From CAVVUF01 sp963751425 (lineage in GTDB: Bacteria > Chloroflexota > Anaerolineae > Anaerolineales > UBA4823), in contig CAVVUF010000001.1 in assembly GCA_963751425.1 (NCBI GenBank), forward strand, positions 1,364,001 to 1,428,000: a stretch of DNA of 64,000 bases. The letters run 5' to 3'. The notes below the pieces were generated by a model. It was not told the origin of the DNA, searched no databases, and was given only the letters and a program-made list of their open reading frames with translations. Shown here one piece after another: positions 40,684 through 48,524 of the stretch. Position 1 is the first letter of the stretch. The number at the start of each line of letters is the position of its first letter. Made by a program: the position numbers and the translations under genes.

Positions 40684-43278
40684 TTAGATGTTATCTTTAG
40701 TAAACCGTTTCTTCCATTCATAAATCTTATTCAAAGCTTCGATTGGAGAAAGGGTATTCACATCCAATGCTTTCAGCTCCTCTACCAACGGATTTGTCTC
40801 TGGGAACAGCGCCATCTGCCGCGGCGCCTCTGGATTCAACCGTACAGCCTTGCCCGATGAGGTCTCTAACTGGTGGAGAATTTCACCGGCGCGTTGAACT
40901 ACCGGACGCGGCAGCCCCGCCAGCTGCCCCACGTGAATTCCGTAGGAGCGGTCCGCTCCCCCTGGAACAATCTTGTGCAAGAACACCACTTTTCCATCCG
41001 TCTCACTCACTGCCACGTTGTAGTTACGCACCCCCGGAAGCAGGTCCGCCAATTGAGTCAGCTCATGATAATGCGTGGCAAACAGGGTTTTAGACCGCAG
41101 GTTTGGATGGTTATGAATATATTCAACAACCGCCCAGGCTATCGAAACCCCATCGTAAGTGCTGGTGCCGCGGCCGATCTCATCCAAAACCAGCAAGCTG
41201 CGCTGTGTGGCATGATGCAAGATATTGGCGGTTTCAATCATCTCCACCATGAAAGTCGATTGTCCCGCGTGGATTTCATCTTGAGCCCCGATGCGGGTAA
41301 AAATGCGGTCTACCACCCCAATCCGTACCGAAGATGCGGGCACAAAGCTGCCCATCTGCGCCATTAGTGTAATTAAAGCCACCTGGCGCAGGTAAGTTGA
41401 CTTGCCAGACATATTGGGTCCCGTGATGATGCGGACACGCTCTCCTTCTGCAAATTGGGTGTCATTCGGCACAAAGCGCTCCCCGCTCAAGTAGCGTTCT
41501 ACAACCGGATGGCGTCCATCTTGGATTTCAAGCACATCATTTGGAACAACTTCCGGTCGAACATACCCACCATTTACGGCAGCCTCGGCTAATGCAGATA
41601 ATACATCTATTTTGGCTAAAACTCTCGCCGTACTCAGCAGCCGGTTGGCTCTATTTCCCAATTGAGCGCACACATCTCGAAAAAGCCGAGTTTCAATCTC
41701 GTGGATGCGTTCTTCCGCATTTAAAACCAGGGCTTCATACTCCTTCATCTCAGGAGTGATATAGCGTTCCGCGTTGACCAGGGTTTGCTTACGAATATAT
41801 TCGCTCGGTACCAGCTCAGCATTGCTACGTGTCACTTCAATATAATACCCAAAGACTTTGTTATACCCCACCTTCAAAGACTTGATCCCACTGCGTTCAC
41901 GTTCCACTGTTTCAAGGTTAGCGATCCATTCACGCGCGTGCCGTGAGCGTTCCAAAACACCATCGAGCTCTGCAGAGAATCCCGTGCGGATCACCCCCAC
42001 ATTCTGGAGGGTTGCTGGCGGATCTTCAGCAAGGGCGGCCTCCAAGAGATGGAGCTCCTCTGAGCAAACATCAAATTCTTGGCGGATCCCCTCCAATGCC
42101 TCCTCGCCTTCCGGAATCTGTTCATAAATTCCAGGAAGTTTCTGCAATGTGCTGCGCATCACCACCAAGTCACGTGGTTGGGCCGAGCCGCCCATTACCC
42201 GCATCACCAGGCGTTCCAAGTCTCCCAGCGTCTTCAATCCAGCCCTAAGCTCTGCTCGCAGGAAGCCCTGTGTATGAAAAAAAGCCAATCCTTCTTGCCG
42301 TTTATAAATCTGCGCCACATCAACCAATGGCTTGCTGACCCACTGCCGGATCAGACGTTTACCCATCGGCGTCACCGTGAGGTCCAGCTCTCCGAGAAGC
42401 GAGCCGCGCACATTCCCTCCGCGGATGGTCTCGGTCAACTCCAGGTTCCGCCGCGTTGCCGCATCCAGCACCATGAATTCGGATAGGCTGTAAGTGTTCA
42501 GGCTCGTCAATAGCTGCACCGCCGCTGGCTGAGTTTCACCGAGATACTGCAAGATCGCTCCCGCCGCGCTCGTTGCCAAAGGTAATCCTCGTAGTCCAAA
42601 TCCATCCAGCGTCGCCGCCTGGAATTGGCGTAATAGCACATCCTGACCACGTGCAGGTTCAAAACGCCAGGCTGGCAGCGCGGTAGAATGCCCAGGGATA
42701 GCCTCCGGCAGCTTGAAAGACTCCGGATAGATGATCTCAGCAGGGTTCAAACGGGTAAGCTCAGCCCGCAGGACAACCATTAAATCACCACCGCCCAGCT
42801 CGGTAACTGCAAATTCGCCCGTAGTGATATCGACATATGCCACGCCAGCGCGCACTTCGCCATCTTTTTGTTCGCCAAAAGACACGCACACCAGGTAATT
42901 GTTCGCATCCCCAGGCAGCAAGCCTGGCTCCACTACAGTACCCGGAGTAACCACCCGGACCACCTTGCGCGGGAACAAACCATGAATAGGCTGGTCACCC
43001 ATCTGCTCACAAATGGCCACATGGTAGCCTTTTTCGATCAATCGCGCCAGGTAATTCTCAGCCGCATGGTGTGGGATGCCCGCCATAGGGGTACGCACCC
43101 CCTTTGCAACCGGTCGGGAGGTAAGCACGATGTCCAGCTCCCTCGAGGCTGTCTCAGCATCTTGATCAAAAGTCTCATAAAAATCGCCCAGTCTGAAAAA
43201 AAGAATCGAATTCGGATACTGGCGTTTAATCTCAAGGTATTGTTTCCGGATCGGGGTGAAATCTTCATCAAGCGGCAT
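40684..43278 (-). CDS. mutS: DNA mismatch repair protein MutS
   Basis: 864 residues, full MutS1. Mismatch-binding N-terminal domain with LFFRLGDFYETFDQDA (Phe-x-Glu wedge), connector, lever and clamp regions, then the ABC ATPase: Walker A GPNMSGKST, Walker B LLVLDEIGRGTSTYDG, and the THYHELTQL element. Initiates mismatch repair. No mutL neighbour here. It is divergent from the ABC ATPase gene at 43525, with a 246-base gap that holds the promoter for the latter. Confidence 0.96.
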   Translation of the reverse strand: MPLDEDFTPIRKQYLEIKRQYPNSILFFRLGDFYETFDQDAETASRELDIVLTSRPVAKGVRTPMAGIPHHAAENYLARLIEKGYHVAICEQMGDQPIHGLFPRKVVRVVTPGTVVEPGLLPGDANNYLVCVSFGEQKDGEVRAGVAYVDITTGEFAVTELGGGDLMVVLRAELTRLNPAEIIYPESFKLPEAIPGHSTALPAWRFEPARGQDVLLRQFQAATLDGFGLRGLPLATSAAGAILQYLGETQPAAVQLLTSLNTYSLSEFMVLDAATRRNLELTETIRGGNVRGSLLGELDLTVTPMGKRLIRQWVSKPLVDVAQIYKRQEGLAFFHTQGFLRAELRAGLKTLGDLERLVMRVMGGSAQPRDLVVMRSTLQKLPGIYEQIPEGEEALEGIRQEFDVCSEELHLLEAALAEDPPATLQNVGVIRTGFSAELDGVLERSRHAREWIANLETVERERSGIKSLKVGYNKVFGYYIEVTRSNAELVPSEYIRKQTLVNAERYITPEMKEYEALVLNAEERIHEIETRLFRDVCAQLGNRANRLLSTARVLAKIDVLSALAEAAVNGGYVRPEVVPNDVLEIQDGRHPVVERYLSGERFVPNDTQFAEGERVRIITGPNMSGKSTYLRQVALITLMAQMGSFVPASSVRIGVVDRIFTRIGAQDEIHAGQSTFMVEMIETANILHHATQRSLLVLDEIGRGTSTYDGVSIAWAVVEYIHNHPNLRSKTLFATHYHELTQLADLLPGVRNYNVAVSETDGKVVFLHKIVPGGADRSYGIHVGQLAGLPRPVVQRAGEILHQLETSSGKAVRLNPEAPRQMALFPETNPLVEELKALDVNTLSPIEALNKIYEWKKRFTKDNI

Positions 43279-43460
43279 ATTGATCTCGCTTACTGGCAGA
43301 ATAGCTAACTTAATTCCTATATTCTAATCTTATCGCTCGAATTGCGCAGGTGTATATTTTTCCCTTTCTGGCATTTTCCGCGCCTGCCCCATCATAATAA
43401 TTCACGGAAATACATATTTTGTCATAACAAAAAGGGGAAAACTATCACTTCCGAAACTGG

Positions 43461-43489
43461 TTGTATTTTTCCCGCAGGTTGTATATAAT
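43461..43489 (+). promoter_or_regulatory. Sigma-70-type promoter of the ABC ATPase gene
   Basis: TTGTAT at 43461-43466 and TATAAT at 43484-43489 have 17-base spacing; ATG 43525 lies 36 bases further with AAAGGAGAAAA just before it. Confidence 0.65.
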
Positions 43490-43524
43490 ATCATCACCAT
43501 ATACAGACGAAAGGAGAAAATTTT

Positions 43525-44625
43525 ATGGCTAGTGTAACGTATGATCACGTAACAAAGAAATTTGGTGATGTCCTTGCAGTCAACGATCTAAATATCGAGG
43601 TTGCAGACAAAGAATTCCTGGTTCTGGTTGGGCCTTCTGGGTGTGGCAAGACCACTGCCCTGCGCTGCCTGGCTGGACTGGAAGAAGTTACAGACGGCCG
43701 CATCATGATCGGCGACCGTGTCGTAAATGATGTCGCCCCAAAAGACCGTGACATCGCCATGGTGTTCCAGTCTTATGCTCTGTATCCCCACATGAGCGTT
43801 TATGACAACATGGCTTTTGGTCTCAAGCTCCGTAAAACTCCCAAAGAAGAAATCAAACGCCGCGTGCAAGTATCCGCTGAAATGCTCGGCATCGAAAACT
43901 TGCTCGATCGCAAGCCCCGCCAGCTCTCTGGTGGGCAGCGCCAGCGTGTTGCCGTAGGACGTGCCATCGTGCGCGAGCCTAAAGTTTTCCTCTTTGACGA
44001 GCCTCTTTCAAACCTCGATGCCAAGCTGCGGGTTGAGACGCGTGCCAACATCAGCAAGCTTCACGTTCAGCTTGCCACCACCTTTATCTACGTGACCCAC
44101 GACCAGGTTGAAGCCATGACCATGGCCTCCCGCATCGCTGTCATCAACAAGGGTATTCTGCAGCAAATCGATACCCCTCAGCATCTTTATGACTATCCTG
44201 ACAATCTCTTTGTGGCTGGCTTCATCGGTTCCCCAGCGATGAACTTCTTCAATGCCAAGTTGGTCAAAGGCGATGGTAAACTGATTGTTGATGGCGAATC
44301 CTTTAAAGTTGAAGTCCCCGAAAGCAAAGTCAAAACTTACATGCCATACGAGGGTAAGGCAGTCATCATGGGTATCCGCCCTGAAGATATCCACGATCCT
44401 AACTATATCCCGACAGAAATCTTTTCGCAGCCGGTGGAAACCACCATTGATGTGACCGAATTGATGGGTAACGAAATCTTCTTGTATCTCACCACCGGTA
44501 CTCACAGCTTCGTCGCCCGTGTCGATCCACGTTCGCGCGTCAGCATGGGTGACCGCTCTCAGGTCATTTTCAACGTGAACAATATGCACCTGTTCGATGT
44601 GGATACTGAGCGTGCGATCCGCTAA
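43525..44625 (+). CDS. Sugar-type ABC transporter ATP-binding protein (MsmK/UgpC/MalK family)
   Basis: 366 residues. Walker A GPSGCGKTT, Q-loop MVFQSYALYPHMSV, signature LSGGQRQRVAVGRAIV, Walker B VFLFDEPLSNLDAKLR, followed by a C-terminal TOBE domain (about 285-360, IRPEDIHDPNYIP). It is unlinked to permease or binding-protein genes: own promoter, a hairpin terminator after it. A shared ATPase energising several carbohydrate importers, as known for MsmK/MsiK, is the likely role. Confidence 0.9.
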   Translation: MASVTYDHVTKKFGDVLAVNDLNIEVADKEFLVLVGPSGCGKTTALRCLAGLEEVTDGRIMIGDRVVNDVAPKDRDIAMVFQSYALYPHMSVYDNMAFGLKLRKTPKEEIKRRVQVSAEMLGIENLLDRKPRQLSGGQRQRVAVGRAIVREPKVFLFDEPLSNLDAKLRVETRANISKLHVQLATTFIYVTHDQVEAMTMASRIAVINKGILQQIDTPQHLYDYPDNLFVAGFIGSPAMNFFNAKLVKGDGKLIVDGESFKVEVPESKVKTYMPYEGKAVIMGIRPEDIHDPNYIPTEIFSQPVETTIDVTELMGNEIFLYLTTGTHSFVARVDPRSRVSMGDRSQVIFNVNNMHLFDVDTERAIR

Positions 44626-44654
44626 ACTATTCGTGTAAGGATATTTATATAATC

Positions 44655-44718
44655 AGCTATCTCCCTGCAAGACTGCACGGAAACAAGCCGGGCCAGGATC
44701 AACAGGGAGATGCTTTTT
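44655..44718 (+). terminator. Terminator after the ABC ATPase gene
   Basis: AGC-T-ATCTCCCTG (44655-44667) pairs with CAGGGAGAT-GCT (44703-44714) with one bulged T, then TTTTT to 44718. The loop of about 35 bases is long, so additional structure inside is possible. Confidence 0.65.
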
Positions 44719-44748
44719 AACCACATAAAAACAAGGAGTTAAAATTTT

Positions 44749-45507
44749 ATGACTGATGCAGCCTATAAACTGGTCCTCATCCGCCACGGAGAGAGCCAAT
44801 GGAACCTCGAAAATCGCTTCACCGGCTGGACGGATGTTGGCCTGACCCCCAAGGGCGAGTTAGAAGCCCACACCGGTGGAAAAGCGCTAAAAGCCGCAGG
44901 CTTCACCTTTGACCTGGCTTACACCTCTGTTCTCAAACGCGCCATCAATACCCTCTGGATCGTGATGGAAGAAATGGATCTGGAATGGATCCCTGTTTAT
45001 AATGCCTGGCAGCTCAATGAGCGTCACTACGGTGCCCTTCAGGGCTTGAATAAAGCTGAAACGGCAGCAAAGTTCGGTGAAGAGCAGGTCAAGATCTGGC
45101 GGCGCAGCTACGACACCCCCCCACCGCCCCTAGAATTTGATGACCCGCGCCATCCGCGGCATGATCCGCGCTATGCCGGCTTGTCCGAAAAAGACCTGCC
45201 GCGCTGTGAATGCCTAAAAGATACTGTAAACCGCATGCTCCCTTACTGGCATTCAACCATTGCACCGGTTGTAAAATCAGGCAAAAAAGTCTTGATCGTC
45301 GCCCATGGCAACAGCCTGCGCGCTCTCGTTAAATACCTGGACAATATCTCAGATGATGCCATTGTCAGCTTAAATATCCCCACCGGTATTCCCCTGGTTT
45401 ATGAGCTGGATGCCGCCATGAAACCCATCAAGAGTTATTACCTGGCTGACGAAGAGACCGTCAAAAAAGCTGCCGAAGCCGTAGCCAACCAGGGCAAAGC
45501 GAAATAA
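44749..45507 (+). CDS. gpmA: 2,3-bisphosphoglycerate-dependent phosphoglycerate mutase
   Basis: 252 residues. LIRHGESQWNLENRFTGWTD with the phospho-His at about 11, catalytic ERHYGALQG, and VAHGNSLRALVKYLDNI near the end mark the dPGM branch. Interconverts 3- and 2-phosphoglycerate in glycolysis. Own transcription unit: an AAGGAG ribosome site ahead, a terminator hairpin after it. Confidence 0.95.
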   Translation: MTDAAYKLVLIRHGESQWNLENRFTGWTDVGLTPKGELEAHTGGKALKAAGFTFDLAYTSVLKRAINTLWIVMEEMDLEWIPVYNAWQLNERHYGALQGLNKAETAAKFGEEQVKIWRRSYDTPPPPLEFDDPRHPRHDPRYAGLSEKDLPRCECLKDTVNRMLPYWHSTIAPVVKSGKKVLIVAHGNSLRALVKYLDNISDDAIVSLNIPTGIPLVYELDAAMKPIKSYYLADEETVKKAAEAVANQGKAK

Positions 45508-45539
45508 CCTAAAATTTCCTCAACTTTTTAGGTTCAAAC

Positions 45540-45573
45540 AAGCAGGTGGAATAAACAATATCCACCTGCTTTT
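45540..45573. terminator. Terminator of gpmA
   Basis: AAGCAGGTGGA (45540-45550) pairs with TCCACCTGCTT (45561-45571) across a ten-base loop, then TT. It lies between convergent gpmA and the DUF1461 gene and may serve both. Confidence 0.8.
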
Positions 45574-45612
45574 GAATTCTAACCAAGTCTATATTGATCG
45601 AACCGGTAAAAT

Positions 45613-46323
45613 CTAGGCCTTTTTCTTTCTCAACCCCCAACCTAACATCACCCCAAGCACGCCGGCAATGCCTCCCACCATCAAGAAAGTATCCCTCCAA
45701 AAGCGCTCTGGAAACATACGGATCAGAGAATCGCTGAAATAAAAAGTCCAGGTGCCCGATGCAAAGAAAATCTCATGAAAGAACACGAAGATAACCCCAA
45801 ATGCCACCAGTACGAACAGGATGATCCCGCCCAACAAAATCACCGTCAGCCACCCGCCGCGCCTGAGCCCATTCAGAAATACCCACCACCACTTCCCAAA
45901 CCACGCCCACAAGCCCAGCAGAACCAGGATCACAACCCCAGCATAAAGTACCTTTAAAGCTCCCTGAACAACCGTCTTGACATCCAGCATATGCCCGAGC
46001 TCACGCTCATTATAGAACTTCGTGCAATCATCCATGAGCTGGCAGGAAAAATCTGGCGCTTGCTGCCCTTCTGGAAATCGTAAGTCTCCCAGAAATGAAA
46101 TATCCGCATCGTTTAGCAGGTATGCAATTGCGACCTTCGAATACTTTAACCGCTCCTGCCTCGTAAACCCGTATTGATCCTCCGGAAAATAAGGCGTCCG
46201 GTATTCGAACTCCACATACCAGGGACTCATCACAATCCGTACAGCAAGTAAAGTTAATACCACCGGGACGATGATCGTCACGATCCAGGATAACACTTTA
46301 GCGAAAGTCAGAGATATTTTCAA
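45613..46323 (-). CDS. TIGR01906/DUF1461-like integral membrane protein
   Basis: 236 residues from TTG 46323: GTGGAG lies seven bases upstream and the start overlaps the stop of the preceding gene (TTGA). Four to five membrane segments; a large extracytoplasmic loop after the first one with YVEFEYRTPYFPEDQYGF, YLLNDADISFL and ELGHMLDVKTV, which matches the layout of DUF1461 membrane proteins. The C-terminus is basic (RKKKA). Function unknown. Co-translated with the spermidine-synthase-like gene. Confidence 0.7.
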   Translation of the reverse strand: MKISLTFAKVLSWIVTIIVPVVLTLLAVRIVMSPWYVEFEYRTPYFPEDQYGFTRQERLKYSKVAIAYLLNDADISFLGDLRFPEGQQAPDFSCQLMDDCTKFYNERELGHMLDVKTVVQGALKVLYAGVVILVLLGLWAWFGKWWWVFLNGLRRGGWLTVILLGGIILFVLVAFGVIFVFFHEIFFASGTWTFYFSDSLIRMFPERFWRDTFLMVGGIAGVLGVMLGWGLRKKKA

Positions 46324-47870
46324 TGTAATGTCTCCACTTCCCCCGATAGAACAAATTTCAACACCATATTGTTTGTGATCCACTCAATCGGCGCTTTATC
46401 ATCGGTGTACACCGTCCCACCTTGCGGCGCAGGCTGCTGATTCAGAATTGCTTTCTTCACCACCTCGAGCAGCAAGGGATGAACATTTCCCTTCTCTACC
46501 AGCAGATCATAATTCATCGAGAGGTTCGCAAGCTCGGTCGGTTGGACCGTTGCATAAATAATGGAATTGAACGATTCGGGCAGATCCATCACATAAACCG
46601 ATGGGAAAACCGTGCCCAAAGTTGCCACCAAGCCATCGATCAAACGCCTGTCATCTGGGGAGCGTCCTACATTGATCGCCACCACCCCATCTTCCGTCAG
46701 GTGCGAACGCACGATCTCGAAGAATTCCTGTGTGGTCAGGTGAAAAGGAATGTATGGAGGCCGGTACGCATCAATTCCGATAATGGAATACTTCCTTGGG
46801 CTGTGTTCCAATCCCCAACGCCCATCCACTGCCAGCGCAGTCAAGTTTGGCTCGTTCATGTCAAAGTAATCCCGTCCCACCTGGATGATTTTTGGGTCGA
46901 TTTCGAAACCATCGATCGGGATCGCTCCAAAGACGGCCGTAGCCTGGTTGGCAGTCGTGCCCGCCGCCAGCCCGACAATCGCCATATTCTTTACTTCTTC
47001 AGGGCTGAATGGAGGTTGATTAAAAAACGGAGCGGCCAGGAATTGTTCCCAGGTGCCATTATAACTGAGCTGGGTTGGATGCCAGACCGAATGAATCCCC
47101 TGTCCCTCATTCAAGCGCAGCAGCCGGTATCCTCCTTGCTCGATTACCTGGATGTAATTGTAAGCTGATTCGGTTTCATAAATCTGCCCGGCGGTTTTTT
47201 TCACCGGTCCGTTCCCGAGCCAGGCCAGCAAGATCAGGAGGATGGGCATCCAGATATAAACCAGCGCAGCGCCCTTCCCAGCATATTTCCACAGCCCAAT
47301 CAGGGCGACAATCACCAGGAGAAAGCTAAAGAGCAGGAAAGTCCGCGCAGTGCCGATCAGCGGAATGAACACCAGCACGGGTAAAAATGTGCCGATGAAA
47401 GAACCCATCGTAGACACTGCATAAATTTGTCCAGCAATGCTGCCAGTGCGCCGTGAATCGACCACCGCCAGGCGGATAGCAAATGGAGAGATCGTACCCA
47501 GCAGAGTCACCGGGATGCTGAGTAAGATTAAGACCGAGGCAAAAGAACCGAATAGAACTCCCACCTGGAGCTGGTCAAATGCATCTGCGGCAAGCCATAA
47601 GACCGGTCGTGAAGCTATGGGGATCAAGCCGCTCAAAAATGCGCCCCAAATTAATAAGGCATAAAGTGTCTTGGGGTAAGGGGACCGGTCTGCCCAACGA
47701 CCGCCCAGGTAATAACCAACGGTCAGGTAAATCAAGATCAAGCCAACAATACTGGCCCACACCAGGTTGCTCGTTCCATACACGCTGCCCAATAAGCGCG
47801 AGGCTGTAAATTCGATCACCAGCGTAGTCATCCCAGATATAAAAACCGTAAAGTAGAGGTACTTGTTCAT
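46320..47870 (-). CDS. Membrane-fused spermidine synthase-like protein
   Basis: 516 residues from ATG 47870; upstream in-frame ATG codons (47894, 47987) precede a TATAAT at 47881-47886 (minus strand), so the shorter form is preferred and would have a very short leader. The first half has about seven or eight membrane helices (VIEFTASRLLGSVYGTS, LTVGYYLGGRWADRS). The second half is a SAM-type Rossmann domain: MAIVGLAAGTTANQATAVFG, DGFEIDPKIIQVGRDYF, ALAVDGR, and IGIDAYRPPYIPFHLTT. Such fused proteins occur widely in Chloroflexi; aminopropyl transfer has seldom been proven for them. Confidence 0.8.
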   Translation of the reverse strand: MNKYLYFTVFISGMTTLVIEFTASRLLGSVYGTSNLVWASIVGLILIYLTVGYYLGGRWADRSPYPKTLYALLIWGAFLSGLIPIASRPVLWLAADAFDQLQVGVLFGSFASVLILLSIPVTLLGTISPFAIRLAVVDSRRTGSIAGQIYAVSTMGSFIGTFLPVLVFIPLIGTARTFLLFSFLLVIVALIGLWKYAGKGAALVYIWMPILLILLAWLGNGPVKKTAGQIYETESAYNYIQVIEQGGYRLLRLNEGQGIHSVWHPTQLSYNGTWEQFLAAPFFNQPPFSPEEVKNMAIVGLAAGTTANQATAVFGAIPIDGFEIDPKIIQVGRDYFDMNEPNLTALAVDGRWGLEHSPRKYSIIGIDAYRPPYIPFHLTTQEFFEIVRSHLTEDGVVAINVGRSPDDRRLIDGLVATLGTVFPSVYVMDLPESFNSIIYATVQPTELANLSMNYDLLVEKGNVHPLLLEVVKKAILNQQPAPQGGTVYTDDKAPIEWITNNMVLKFVLSGEVETLH

Positions 47871-48019
47871 AGGCAAAGCGATTATATCAGGCATTTTGTT
47901 TGGCCGATCAAACCAAGCGTGATAAAATACTTTTGTAATACTCCATATCATAACAACGCAGAGCAATGTGGAATTAATGATATTCAAACCATAAATTGTT
48001 CTGAAACCAGGAGAAGATT

Positions 48020-48451
48020 ATGCTCAAAGAATTTAAAGCTTTTGCCATGCGTGGAAATGTCATTGACCTTGCAGTCGGTGTGATCATCGGCGCCGCGTTC
48101 GGGAAGATCATCAGTTCCCTGGTCGCCGACATTATCATGCCACCCATCAGTATGCTCCTTGGGGGGGTAGATTTTACCAACATGTTCATCGTTCTTTCAG
48201 GTGGCAGCTATGCTACGTTAGCAGAGGCGCAAGCCGCAGGAGCAGTCACGATCAATTACGGCTTATTCCTGATCGCCCTGCTTGACTTCATCATCGTCGC
48301 CTTGGTGCTTTTCCTGATCCTCCGCCCGATTAACAAGCTCACCACCAAGCCCCAGCCGCCTGCTGCGCCTACCAAGGAATGCCCGTACTGTTTCTCAACC
48401 ATCGCCATCAAAGCCACCCGCTGTCCAAACTGCACTTCTGAACTGAAATAA
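48020..48451 (+). CDS. mscL: Large-conductance mechanosensitive channel with C-terminal zinc ribbon
   Basis: 143 residues. MLKEFKAFAMRGNVIDLAVG and VADIIMPPISMLLGGVDF are the MscL signature; the second membrane helix (about 80-103) follows a periplasmic loop. Instead of the usual helical bundle the C-terminus bears a zinc ribbon, ECPYCFSTIAIKATRCPNCTSE (CxxC twice). Homopentameric pressure-relief channel. SD GGAG sits nine bases ahead. A long inverted repeat follows the gene. Confidence 0.93.
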   Translation: MLKEFKAFAMRGNVIDLAVGVIIGAAFGKIISSLVADIIMPPISMLLGGVDFTNMFIVLSGGSYATLAEAQAAGAVTINYGLFLIALLDFIIVALVLFLILRPINKLTTKPQPPAAPTKECPYCFSTIAIKATRCPNCTSELK

Positions 48452-48461
48452 GATCAAAATA

Positions 48462-48512
48462 ACCTTACGATCTGTAAAAAGTTTACCCGTTCCTTTTTAC
48501 AGATCGTAAGGT
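48462..48512 (+). repeat. Perfect 19-bp inverted repeat between mscL and alaS
   Basis: The 19 bases at 48462-48480 are the exact reverse complement of those at 48494-48512, with a 13-base loop. The right arm ends two bases before the alaS ribosome site CAGGAG. No U-tract follows, so it is not a standard terminator; an alaS leader element or protein-binding palindrome is possible. Confidence 0.75.
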
Positions 48513-48524
48513 ACAGGAGTTTGA

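Noticed and set aside
46422..47168. 248-residue plus-strand frame over the spermidine-synthase-like gene
   Set aside because: Antisense shadow; His/Arg-rich composition and no recognisable motif.
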